Source: Halorussus caseinilyticus (GTDB lineage Archaea; Halobacteriota; Halobacteria; Halobacteriales; Haladaptataceae). Taken from it: a DNA stretch of 64,000 nt. The translations under genes and the position numbers were made by a program. The notes under the pieces are model-generated. The model saw only the letters and a list, made by a program, of their open reading frames with translations, was not told where the DNA came from and ran no database searches. Positions 56,023-64,000 of this stretch are shown one piece after another (positions within the stretch are counted from its first letter, which is position 1; each line of letters starts with the position of its first letter). The DNA lies in contig NZ_CP119812.1 of the NCBI RefSeq assembly GCF_029338395.1, positions 1 to 64,000 of the forward strand. The letters run 5' to 3'.

Positions 56023-57402
56023 ATGGCCGACAGTCTCAACCAACGAACACTCGGCGAATACGCCGCCGAACACGGGGCCGTCGCCCACTCCAGAACCGAA
56101 CAACGCGACGACCCTCTCTCCGTTCTCAACGAAGAAGACCCTATCTTCGCTGACGAAAACCTCCTCCGCATCGACCACGTCCCCAACCAAAACAAAATCG
56201 TCGGCCGAAACCGCCAAATCGAAACCGTCGCCCGCCGCCTCAAATCAACGATCGACGGCGGCTCCGGCAAAGGAACACTTCTCCTCGGCAAATCTGGCTC
56301 CGGAAAAACACTCGTCACCCGCTACGTCAGCCGCGAAGTCGAACAACGCGCCCGAGAAAACGACGTGCGGGTCGGCCGCGCAATCGTCGACTGTGGACAA
56401 CGACGCTCCGAAACCCAGACCGTCATCAACCTCGCAAAATCCCTCAACCAGCCGGACGAAACCAACGTCAGCGTTCCCGCCTCCGGAATCGCCACTGGCG
56501 CGTACTACGACCGACTCTGGGACATCATCAACCAACTCTACGACGCCGTTATCGTCGTCTTGGACGAAATCGACCGACTCGCACCGGGCGACGAACTCAA
56601 ATCCGGCATGCCGCCCGAAGAAGCAGACGACAGTAAACTCCTCATGCAACTTTCGCGCGCGGGCGAAGAAGACGACATCGACGCCGGAATGACCGTCCTC
56701 GGCATCAGCAACGACCTGAAATACGGCGACCGACTCGATACCCGCGTCGAAAGCTCGTTCTCCCCCGACGAAATCGTCTTTCCAGCCTACGACGCCAACC
56801 AACTCGGCGAAATCCTCGAACGCCGCCGCGACGCTTTCAAAGACGGCGTCCTCTCCGACGACGTAATCCCACTCTGCTCTGCGTTCTCCGCACAAGAACA
56901 CGGAGACGCACGCCGAGCGCTCGACTTATTCCGGCTCTCGGGCGAAATCGCTCGTGATGAAGACGCCAGCGAAGTCCGCGAGGAACACGTCCGGTCGGCC
57001 AACGACGACGCTGAAGTCACTCGCATCCGCGACCTCATCCGTGGCTGTCCAACACAAGCGAAAATCGCTATCGCGGCGCTCGCCGCGATGGACGAGTTCA
57101 CCGACCACTCGTACTTCAAAGCGACCGAGATGTACCGCGTCTACCGTGCGTTCGCACAAGCCATCGACGTTGACGCACTCGGCCAGAAACGAATCACCGA
57201 CCAACTCCGAGAGTACGAAACCCTGAAAATCATCGACATCGACCGGACGAGCGACGGCTACCGCGAAGGCACATACCTCAAACTCTCCCTCCTCGACGAC
57301 TCAAACCTCATCCTCCAATCCGTCGGCCTCGACAGCCGCCTCGCAAACATCCCAATCGGCAGTACGATGCAACGAGAAATCGTGAAACTCGTCGAATCCT
57401 AA
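56023..57402 (+). CDS. orc: Orc1/Cdc6-type replication initiator
   Basis: 459 aa. AAA+ core with Walker A LLLGKSGSGKTLVTRY (near residues 84-99), Walker B VIVVLDEIDRLAPGD, a sensor-1 region VLGISNDLKYGDRLD, sensor-2 arginines in GDARRALDLF, and a C-terminal winged helix (LREYETLKIIDIDRTSDGYR). Such proteins bind origin repeats and start replication; haloarchaeal plasmids usually carry one next to the origin. Origin repeats are not obvious here because the IS6 insertion abuts the 5' side. The N-terminal 50 residues (RTLGEYAAEHGAVAHSRTEQ) are typical of plasmid-type members. Confidence 0.88.
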   Translation: MADSLNQRTLGEYAAEHGAVAHSRTEQRDDPLSVLNEEDPIFADENLLRIDHVPNQNKIVGRNRQIETVARRLKSTIDGGSGKGTLLLGKSGSGKTLVTRYVSREVEQRARENDVRVGRAIVDCGQRRSETQTVINLAKSLNQPDETNVSVPASGIATGAYYDRLWDIINQLYDAVIVVLDEIDRLAPGDELKSGMPPEEADDSKLLMQLSRAGEEDDIDAGMTVLGISNDLKYGDRLDTRVESSFSPDEIVFPAYDANQLGEILERRRDAFKDGVLSDDVIPLCSAFSAQEHGDARRALDLFRLSGEIARDEDASEVREEHVRSANDDAEVTRIRDLIRGCPTQAKIAIAALAAMDEFTDHSYFKATEMYRVYRAFAQAIDVDALGQKRITDQLREYETLKIIDIDRTSDGYREGTYLKLSLLDDSNLILQSVGLDSRLANIPIGSTMQREIVKLVES

Positions 57403-57544
57403 TCTTCTCACCAACTCTCTGCGGCCACAGCTGTCGTAGGTCTCTGTCCACGTCCAGATGTAGTCTCGCAATCAGCGACGGAGGTTCGTTCGCGACGGCA
57501 CTTCCGGTGTCGAATCCACCGAACTCTGATCTCGAACTACCCAG

Positions 57545-58072
57545 TTAGAGGTACTTGCTTACCGAATCAGGGGTTGCAACGTCCACCGGCCCTTCAACTG
57601 TTTCTTCGACGAACCTGGTTGCATCCTCAACGACTGGCTCAGGGACTACGAGAATGCGCTGGTAGCTCGGCACTCGAAAGTCGTCCAACTGGTCAAGGAT
57701 GTGATCTGGGTCGTTGGCAATCGCGGTAGGCGTCTCAACCTCGATGATGGTGTTCGGTGCGGCGAACCCCTGTACGAGAACGTCGGGTACGTGACTTACG
57801 CCGTCTAACTCGCCGTCCGGATTCCCAGCGGCACCCGGTGGCTCAACGTGATCGACATAGACTGACGTATCCGAGGGTGTGGCGTTAGTGGCCGTGTCGA
57901 AGGTTTCTGTTACGAGTACATTGTGGTCGTAGTCTTCATCTCCCGCAGCGAGAATAGCTCCGATGACACCGCCTGCGACGGTTCCTGCGGGTCCGGCCAC
58001 GCTTCCGATTGTGGCTCCAATTGCGGCTCCACCAATCGTCTTACCCGTGTTGCTGTCGTTATCGTCGGACAT
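57545..58072 (-). CDS. Glycine-zipper protein with a possible nuclease-like domain
   Basis: About 175 aa from MSDDNDSNTG. Residues 10-45 are a glycine-zipper membrane segment (GGAAIGATIGSVAGPAGTVA then GGVIGAILAAG). The C-terminal part has PDVLVQGFAAPNTIIEVETP and RVPSYQRILVVPEPVVED: a PD...ExE core that resembles PD-(D/E)XK nuclease-type folds but lacks the usual Lys. Could be a membrane-inserting effector or a sensor. No immunity partner identified. Confidence 0.5.
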   Translation of the reverse strand: MSDDNDSNTGKTIGGAAIGATIGSVAGPAGTVAGGVIGAILAAGDEDYDHNVLVTETFDTATNATPSDTSVYVDHVEPPGAAGNPDGELDGVSHVPDVLVQGFAAPNTIIEVETPTAIANDPDHILDQLDDFRVPSYQRILVVPEPVVEDATRFVEETVEGPVDVATPDSVSKYL

Positions 58073-58644
58073 ACCAACAGCCACTCAGGCCATTGTATAA
58101 AAGTTGTTGTGGGGTCTAATACCTGACTTCGCCTCATCGGGTTTAAAAACCGCGAATGTCGTTTCGTTCTCTCGCGTCGTCGCGTTCATCCGCCGCGAGT
58201 TCGGTGTCGGCTGAGGACCTTACTGCATTCCGACCGAGACCGCCGAGTCGGTAGCGGTAGCTATGCCTTCGCCCCTACGTTTCCGCTGTTCTCCCCCGCC
58301 GCTCACCGCTTCGACTGTTAACTTCTACTGCTTACCCGCCGATTTCGGCCGAAAGAATCGCCGGAAAGACGGTTTTGCTCATTCAAAGTCGCGTCTACTG
58401 GTCCCTACCTTCGATATATTGGTATATGATTTACAATGGTTGTTAATGGATTTGGTGTCGACTCGTGTCTGTTCTGGGTTTCCTGCGGAGAAAACATTAC
58501 ACGACAACTACTAAGTAAGCCGAATGAAACGCTCTACCCGTCGAAAACAGGGCGCACGAAATCGAGGGTCGGCGACGTGCGGCCGCTACCCGCCGATTCC
58601 CGCGGGGACGGTTTCGAGACGCCCGCCTCCTCCGCTACAACACC
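58073..58644. other. Spacer before the integrase gene
   Basis: 570 bp without a convincing gene. Contains a perfect TTTCGGCCGAAA palindrome (58343-58354) shared with 16404-16415 and an AT-rich stretch near 58410-58450 that may hold a promoter. No attachment-site duplication noticed. Confidence 0.4.
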
Positions 58645-59919
58645 ATGTCGAAGACACGCTACGCGACGATGGACCGAGACGACTGCGAACAGTACTACTG
58701 GGACGAGATTGCCCCGGCGATGCGGGTCGAGGGTCGCAATCCCGACGCCGAGACGCCGAGCTATCGGTGGCTGAATCGGGAGTATCCGGGGTTCGTGAAG
58801 CACCTGAAGCGGTCGTTCGACCTCTCGCCCGGCGACTTCTACGACGAGCGCGGGATTCCGCCGGAGGGCGACGACGACCCGTCGCCGTTCGGGTTCGTGG
58901 ACCACGACGCGACCCGCGAGGCAGTCGAGGACTACCTCGCGGAACTCGCCGACCGGCGCGGCCGGGCGGAAGCCACCGTCTCGACGCGCCGGTCCATCCT
59001 CCGGCAGTACCTCCGGGCGTACCGGCAGGCCCACGACGCCGACGACCTGCTTTCGCCGCTTCTGGACGCCGCCGAGCAGTCCGCCGAGATGGACCGCGTG
59101 GCCGACACCTTCGACGTGTTGCGGCGGCGCGATGACGCGCTGACCACCCTCCCCGCCAAGCAGAAGTACGCCCAAGAGGTCCGGCAGTTCTACAGCCACC
59201 AACTCGCGTTCGGTCCCGCCCAGTACGACCCCACCGAAAAACTCGAAAAGCGGTTCGGGTGGGACGAGACGCCCGACTGGGACAACCCGAGTCTCGACGC
59301 CGACCAAGTGCGGGCGCTCTACGAGGCGGCCGACGCGCAGGACGACCGGTTGCTCGTCGTGGGCGTCTGCGGGTGGGGCCTGCGCCCGAGCGAAGTCGCG
59401 GCGCTCCGCGACGACCAACTGCCCGACTCGCTCGACCCGAGCGACGACCCCTACATCGAGTTCGGCGAAGGCGAGCGAAAGAACGGGCCGGGGACCGTGA
59501 CGATGCTCGCCGGTCTCGACGTACTCCGCGAGCGTCTGGATACGCTGACCGACCGCGAGGGGTGGAACGGCTACCTGTTCCCGTCGTCGTCCGCCGCGGC
59601 GGGCCACCTCACGACCGAGACGGTGCGCCGTCGGTTCAAGAATATCGCCGACGACGCCGACGTGACGGTGGACGGCGGGACGCCGACGCCGAAGTTCGGG
59701 CGGCGGTTCTGGTACACCACGTACACGCGCGCGGTCGAACGCGTGGCAGAGCGGGTGTCTGCGGTCGCGCGCGAGCAGGGAAGTTCGGACGCCTCGGTCG
59801 TGCTGAGAAACTACCTCTCGGCCGACGAACGACGGAAGCGACGGCGCGAGGAGATGCGCGAGGAGTTGGAAGGACTGTTCGCGGACCGAGACGGCGGGGG
59901 CGCGGAGAACGAAAAATAG
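58645..59919 (+). CDS. Tyrosine-type site-specific recombinase (integrase)
   Basis: 424 aa. N-terminal SAM-like DNA-binding domain (VEDYLAELADRRGRAEATVS), then the catalytic domain. Arg I is in VCGWGLRPSEVAALRDD and the nucleophilic Tyr in SVVLRNYLSADERRKR. The second box reads KFGRRFWYTTYTRAVERVAE, where the usual His-x-x-Arg has T-Y-T-R, so the His is replaced. It could still be active in a relaxed subfamily, or act as plasmid resolvase. Lies beside partition and replication genes. Confidence 0.75.
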   Translation: MSKTRYATMDRDDCEQYYWDEIAPAMRVEGRNPDAETPSYRWLNREYPGFVKHLKRSFDLSPGDFYDERGIPPEGDDDPSPFGFVDHDATREAVEDYLAELADRRGRAEATVSTRRSILRQYLRAYRQAHDADDLLSPLLDAAEQSAEMDRVADTFDVLRRRDDALTTLPAKQKYAQEVRQFYSHQLAFGPAQYDPTEKLEKRFGWDETPDWDNPSLDADQVRALYEAADAQDDRLLVVGVCGWGLRPSEVAALRDDQLPDSLDPSDDPYIEFGEGERKNGPGTVTMLAGLDVLRERLDTLTDREGWNGYLFPSSSAAAGHLTTETVRRRFKNIADDADVTVDGGTPTPKFGRRFWYTTYTRAVERVAERVSAVAREQGSSDASVVLRNYLSADERRKRRREEMREELEGLFADRDGGGAENEK

Positions 59920-59996
59920 ATATTAAAGAAATAAAAACATTGCCTTAGAAAATTTTTACCAATCTATAGACCATTGGTAGCGGTCCGAACCGGGAG

Positions 59997-60422
59997 TCAG
60001 AGGTCGTAGCCCCATTCGCGGAGAATCGCCTCGGCGGCGTCGAGGTTGCGCATCCCCGCGAGGTAGATGGCCTCACACGCGTCGAGTTTGTAGAGTCCGT
60101 CCTCGAACCGGTCTTCGAGATTGCGGCGCGCGCCCTCTTCTTCGTCGTCGGTGTCGGACTGGACGAACAGTGGTCGATGGAGTCCTCGACGCGCCGAACC
60201 AAGTCGTGGAGGTCGCTCCACGAGGTGGCGCACGAGGTTGTCTACCTCCGGGTCCACGCGGTAGTCCTCCGCGCCGAAGTGGTGGGTGAGTCCGCCGTCC
60301 TGCGGGTCCATGTCGATGACGAGAGCGTCCTGACCGCGGCGGGCGTGCGCCGCCGCGAGGTTGACCGAGTGGGTCGTCTTGCCGACCCCGCCCGCTTCGC
60401 TCTAGACGGTGTACGAAATCAT
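59997..60422 (-). pseudogene. ParA/Soj-type partition ATPase relic
   Basis: Starts MISYTV-(TAG at 60402-60404)-SEAGGVGKTTHSVNLAAA, the deviant Walker A of ParA with a premature amber where Trp is expected, then DALVIDMDPQDGGLTHHFGA (Walker B region). After GHLVRHLVERP-type sequence a frameshift and deletion jump to GLYKLDACEAIYLAGMRNLD. About two-thirds of the gene is missing. Its upstream iterons remain (60483-60547). Confidence 0.75.
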
Positions 60423-60482
60423 CGACTGGTGGGTCACACCCGGCGCATAAAAATCTCCGTCAGACGAATCAGTCAGACTGAA

Positions 60483-60547
60483 CAGTGACACTAATCAGTA
60501 ACACTATCTAGTAATACTGACCAATAATACTGTCTAGTAACACTGGT
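60483..60547. repeat. Five tandem 13-bp iterons (partition site-like)
   Basis: Units CAGTGACACTAAT, CAGTAACACTATC, TAGTAATACTGAC, CAATAATACTGTC and TAGTAACACTGGT, perfectly in phase. A 13-bp palindrome TCAGTCAGACTGA lies at 60469-60481 directly before them. They sit 61-125 bp upstream of the parA relic start, as a parC-type centromere/operator would. Confidence 0.65.
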
Positions 60548-60637
60548 GGACGGTAGAGACCGAGTGAGTCGTCCCCCGTTCCGCCCGCGGGTACCGCGAA
60601 GGGCATGATTTATGCCTCGTATCTCTGAAAAGCCAGT

Positions 60638-63600
60638 GTGAGAAACGTATCGAATCGGGAAATTATCGTGACTCTTGTCGTGTTGAGCCTCGGACTTTCG
60701 GCGGGAGTCACGATTGTCGCCGGGAGTAGCGACCTGATGTACGTCGAAGACGACATCTCCGAAGATACGACGTGGACGGCGGCGGGCGGTCCCTACCGAA
60801 TCGCCGCGGACGTGACCGTCGAGAAGGGGACCACGCTCCGCATCGAACCCGGAGCGGTCGTCCAGTCCGCCGAGGACATCACGATTGCTGTCGAGGGGAA
60901 CCTGACCGCCGAGGGAACTGCGAGCGAACCCGTCACGTTCACCACCGCGCCGCAGGCACCCGCGGAGATTCGCTGGGCGTCCATCGAGTACGACGGCGCG
61001 TCGGACTCCCGACTCTCGCTGTCGCACGTCACGATAGAGCGAGCGACGAACGGAATCACCGTCGCCAGCGGTGCCGGAAAAATCGCACTCTCCGAGACGA
61101 CGGTCCGAAACGTCGAGCGGAACGGGATTCGCGTCGCCGACACGTCGAACACGCCGAAGATTACGGTCGAAGACTCGGCGTTCGCCGAAATCGGCGAGCG
61201 AGCGGTCGCACTGACCCCCGGCACGGGGACCGTCCGCGAATCGGACGTGGCCGCCCAGTCGAACGACCTCGGCGAGCAGACGATGCACAGAGCCACGGCG
61301 ACGTTCGTCGCCGACGTGACGATGGACTCGTTCCGAGTCGGCTACCGCGGGCACGGAAACGCAAGCGGAGTGAAACGTGGGTCCATCAAGCGCCTCGGTA
61401 TCGACACCGACGGCGACGAGCGAGTGGACCGGTCGCTGAAACCGGCGGTCCGAACCGTCGGCCATCCGGGAAGCAACGCCTTCCGAATCCGGTTCAACCG
61501 CTCGGTCACGGTTCCGGCGGGAGCCACGCTGGTCGCAATCTACGGCGGCGTGACCAACCCGGAAACCTACGGCACGTACCCGGTCGCGGTCAGTTTCGAG
61601 CGGGCGGGCGTCGAACAGACCGCGGGGACCCGGATTCCGTTCGACATCTACTCGTCGGCGGGCCAGCGATTCGGCAGTGAGGACGCGAAACCGAGTCGCA
61701 CCGGACGACTCTCGATAACCGGCACCACCTTCGACGCCATCGGAGACCGAGGCGTGTTCGTCGCCGCGGACGCCGCCCGGCGGCTTCGAATCGCCGGGAA
61801 CTCGTTCGCCGACGTGCGCGGAACCGCCGTCGCGGTCCGCGGCGAGCGAGTCGGTTCGGTCGTCCTCGACGGAAACGACATCTCCGCGCTCGGTGAGGAG
61901 GCCGACGGTCTCCGAGTCGCCACGCAGGAGGTCGAGAGCTTGGAAATCAGAGAAAACAACGTCTCGGGTGCCGACGCTGGCATCGCCTTCGTAGCGAGCA
62001 ACCGCAACGTCGGCGGCGTGACCGTCGCCTCCAACACCGTCGCGCGAAGCACGACAGGTCTCCGCGTCCGACACGACGCCCGGTACTTCGACCAAGACGT
62101 GTCGCTGACGGTCCTGAACAACACGTTCGCGAACAACGCCCGGCGCGGCGTCTCGGTGGTCGCCGAGGACGCGCGACTCGCCGGGTTCGAGGTCCGAGGC
62201 AACCGGATTACGGCGAACGGCGAGGCTGGGATGGTGCTGGAAGGCCACCGGGTCGAGGAGAGTCGCATCGCGGACAACCGACTCGCCGAGAACCGCGGCG
62301 ACGGACTCGCCATCTGGACGGACACCGTGATGCACAACGTCTCGGTGGCGGCGAACCGCGTTCTCGATAACGCGGGCGTCGGCCTGCGCTTCGATAGCCA
62401 GCTGACCCACGCCGGACGACTCTCCGTGACCGAGAACGTCGTGGCCGCGAACGCCTACGGCGTCCGCGTCTCGGGGTCGCTCGGTGCGCGAATCCTCGAC
62501 AACACCGTCGTCCACAACACCTACGGCGACGGTCCGCCGGTCGGCTCCCCCGGCTACCGGCCCGGAACCGGAATCGTGGTCGAAGAGGGTGACGCTGGCG
62601 CAATCTTCGAGGCCGGGAGCGTGGACCCGCGACTCGCAGAGCTAATCGACGAGCGGATGGTCGAGTTCAGTCTCGAACGGAGACCCGGCGACGACTACAC
62701 GGTCGTCCTCAGACCCGACGAGGGTGCCCACATCCGGCGGGGCGACGACAGCGCGCTGGCAGTCGAGGCGCTCCCCGACGACATCCCGACCGGGGTCACG
62801 CTTGGGAAGGACGACGACCGGCGCTCGGGCGTCGTCGTCCGGGACAACGACGTGTACGGCCACGACCGAGGGATGGTGGTGAACGTCAGCGGACTCGTCG
62901 ACGTGAACTCGACGACCCGCCTGCTCGTCAACACGACCCGGACCGTCGTCGCCGAGCGAAACTACTGGGGCGCACCCGACGGCCCGACACACGCGTCGAT
63001 TCACCCGGAGGGGACCGGCGACCTCGTCGTGACGCGCCGCGGGTGGGTCGATTTCGTCCCGATGGCGTCGTCGCCGTTCGGACCGCGGCGTCACCGTCCG
63101 ACGGCGAACCTCACCGTCTCGCCGCGACCCGCGGTAGTCGGCGAGCGAGTCCGCCTCTCCGGTGTCGAGTCGAGCGACGCCGACGGACGCGTCGCGTCCT
63201 ATCGGTTCGTCGTCGGCGGCGAGCGACGGACCGTCGCGGAACCCGCCGTCTCCGCCTCGTTCGAGACGAACGGCACGGAGACGGTTTCCCTACTCGTGGA
63301 AGACGAGATGGGGGTCGAGAGCGAAGCGCCCGCGACGGTCACGGTGAACGTGCAGAACGCGACGGCAACGAACGAAACGGCAACGAACGAAACGACCGCG
63401 AACGCGACGACGCAAGCCAGCGAGACGGAAACTGACCGGCAGACGACGCTCTCGGCCAGCGCGGACAGCGGTTTCGTCCCCGGTCTGACCGTCTTCACGA
63501 CTCCCGGCGGACTCGTCGGACTCGTGTTCTACCTCGCGGCGCTGGTTCTGGGCGCGTACGCCGCCGTCCAGACGGTCCGGGACGAACCGATTCCCGTCGA

Positions 63601-63757
63601 GGGGATGACCATCAACGGTCTCGCGGGGGCCGGTGTCCTCGTCTGGGCCGGGTTCGGACTGGTCGGCACCGACGGACTCCTCGCGGTCGGTGTCGGCGGT
63701 GCGGTCCTCTGGGCCGGTCTCGTCGGCGTCCTCTGGGCAGTGACACAGCGGTTGTAG
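60638..63757 (+). CDS. Large surface protein: beta-helix repeats, PKD-like domain, C-terminal membrane helices
   Basis: 1,039 aa from a GTG. Signal peptide (IIVTLVVLSLGLSAGVTIVA), then a right-handed beta-helix of NosD/CASH type from about residue 40 to 820 (recurrent V.DNDIS, GNSFADVRGTAVAVRGE, ENNVSGADAGIAFV, NRVLDNAGVGLRF), a PKD-like domain (TANLTVSPRPAVVGERVRLS to VSLLVEDE), a Thr/Asn-rich linker (NATATNETATNETTANATTQ) with glycosylation sites, and three C-terminal membrane helices. The helix is usual in carbohydrate-binding or polysaccharide-lyase-like proteins. Probably cell-surface glycan interaction; enzymatic residues not identifiable. Confidence 0.7.
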   Translation: MRNVSNREIIVTLVVLSLGLSAGVTIVAGSSDLMYVEDDISEDTTWTAAGGPYRIAADVTVEKGTTLRIEPGAVVQSAEDITIAVEGNLTAEGTASEPVTFTTAPQAPAEIRWASIEYDGASDSRLSLSHVTIERATNGITVASGAGKIALSETTVRNVERNGIRVADTSNTPKITVEDSAFAEIGERAVALTPGTGTVRESDVAAQSNDLGEQTMHRATATFVADVTMDSFRVGYRGHGNASGVKRGSIKRLGIDTDGDERVDRSLKPAVRTVGHPGSNAFRIRFNRSVTVPAGATLVAIYGGVTNPETYGTYPVAVSFERAGVEQTAGTRIPFDIYSSAGQRFGSEDAKPSRTGRLSITGTTFDAIGDRGVFVAADAARRLRIAGNSFADVRGTAVAVRGERVGSVVLDGNDISALGEEADGLRVATQEVESLEIRENNVSGADAGIAFVASNRNVGGVTVASNTVARSTTGLRVRHDARYFDQDVSLTVLNNTFANNARRGVSVVAEDARLAGFEVRGNRITANGEAGMVLEGHRVEESRIADNRLAENRGDGLAIWTDTVMHNVSVAANRVLDNAGVGLRFDSQLTHAGRLSVTENVVAANAYGVRVSGSLGARILDNTVVHNTYGDGPPVGSPGYRPGTGIVVEEGDAGAIFEAGSVDPRLAELIDERMVEFSLERRPGDDYTVVLRPDEGAHIRRGDDSALAVEALPDDIPTGVTLGKDDDRRSGVVVRDNDVYGHDRGMVVNVSGLVDVNSTTRLLVNTTRTVVAERNYWGAPDGPTHASIHPEGTGDLVVTRRGWVDFVPMASSPFGPRRHRPTANLTVSPRPAVVGERVRLSGVESSDADGRVASYRFVVGGERRTVAEPAVSASFETNGTETVSLLVEDEMGVESEAPATVTVNVQNATATNETATNETTANATTQASETETDRQTTLSASADSGFVPGLTVFTTPGGLVGLVFYLAALVLGAYAAVQTVRDEPIPVEGMTINGLAGAGVLVWAGFGLVGTDGLLAVGVGGAVLWAGLVGVLWAVTQRL

Positions 63758-63805
63758 CAGAAGCGCGGCGGCTCGGAGAAATCGAACCGACCGGATGCGG
63801 TCGGT

Positions 63806-64000
63806 CTAGTCGTCGGAAATCGGTTCGCTGTTCGGCGACTCTTCGAGGAACTGGTCGGTGCCGAAACTCTGGAAGCGCGACCCGCCGTTGACCGAGTACT
63901 CCTCGCGTCCGAGGAGTTGGTTGACGATGAGAGCGTTCCGGTACGCGCCCAGCGAGAGGTCCGCGATGTTGAAGCCGTGGGCGTGCAGTGCGCCGTTCTG
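63806..64000 (-). CDS. C-terminus of a probable lysine/ornithine N-monooxygenase-type flavoprotein
   Basis: 65 codons to the stop: ALHAHGFNIADLSLGAYRNA, LIVNQLLGREEYSV, SRFQSFGTDQFLEE. The H.HG...DL.LGAYRNA(L/V)I.N.L.GRE pattern is that of siderophore-type N-hydroxylating monooxygenases (IucD-like). The gene continues beyond the window, so the call rests on 65 residues. Confidence 0.45.
   Translation of the reverse strand, partial: QNGALHAHGFNIADLSLGAYRNALIVNQLLGREEYSVNGGSRFQSFGTDQFLEESPNSEPISDD

Noticed and set aside
57403-57544. Replication-origin repeats next to the Orc1/Cdc6 gene
   Set aside because: I could not find paired ORB-like repeats on either side; the 5' side is replaced by an insertion sequence.

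Overview
The window is from an extremely halophilic archaeon (class Halobacteria). The predicted proteins are strongly acidic and Asp/Glu-rich, most genes are GC-rich, and many families are typical of haloarchaea: PhiH1-type repressor, DUF5789, DUF7344-like winged helix, CopB ATPase, multicopper oxidases, Orc1/Cdc6 and small zinc-ribbon proteins. IS fragments, toxin-antitoxin pairs, partition and replication relics, an integrase and many broken genes point to a plasmid, megaplasmid or genomic island. The genus cannot be told from the sequence alone.

The centrepiece is a three-locus archaeal polymorphic-toxin system. Three giant secreted proteins (8648-4241 minus, 23550-28721 plus, 35250-40586 plus) share a nearly identical Sec signal peptide, a PGQGPPEN low-complexity stalk, a helical domain, Ca-binding thrombospondin-type-3 (TSP3) repeat blocks and an HFS motif. 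Their C-termini diverge completely and become AT-richer. Each intact tail is followed within about 20 nt by a small cytosolic-type protein that looks like its immunity protein. Loci 1 and 2 also carry start-less orphan tails (730-2648 minus; 29591-30376 plus) with a BECR-like RNase toxin domain, each followed by homologous immunity genes (201-725; 30389-30901). A toxin reduced to its last 25 codons (3467-3544) still precedes an intact immunity gene. Locus 3 has lost its toxin end to an IS630-type relic. All three loci have the same promoter, a 16-bp palindrome and a conserved 8-codon upstream ORF whose stop overlaps the main ATG.

Layout: 0-9.7 kb, toxin locus 1 between IS6-type ends. 9.8-17.5 kb, broken laccase, two VapBC-like pairs, a decayed Cas7-like gene, a TFS-like zinc-ribbon protein and a one-spacer CRISPR. 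17.5-23.2 kb, regulators, five long inverted repeats with fixed geometry around a membrane protein gene, and a CHAT-protease operon. 23.4-31 kb, toxin locus 2. 31-34.8 kb, plasmid-type regulators and a strong RNA hairpin. 35-40.8 kb, toxin locus 3. 40.9-49.5 kb, winged-helix regulator, SLC13-type permease, CNNM/CorC protein, DUF5789, HepT relic, TauE fragment. 49.6-54.7 kb, copper group (chimeric multicopper oxidase, CopB ATPase, cupin). 55-60.6 kb, intact IS6-type element, Orc1/Cdc6, integrase, parA relic with 13-bp iterons. 60.6-64 kb, large beta-helix surface protein and the 3' end of a probable N-hydroxylating monooxygenase gene.

At least a dozen genes carry single- or double-base frameshifts, several in homopolymers. 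Some may be sequencing errors, so every 'pseudogene' call should be checked against raw reads.
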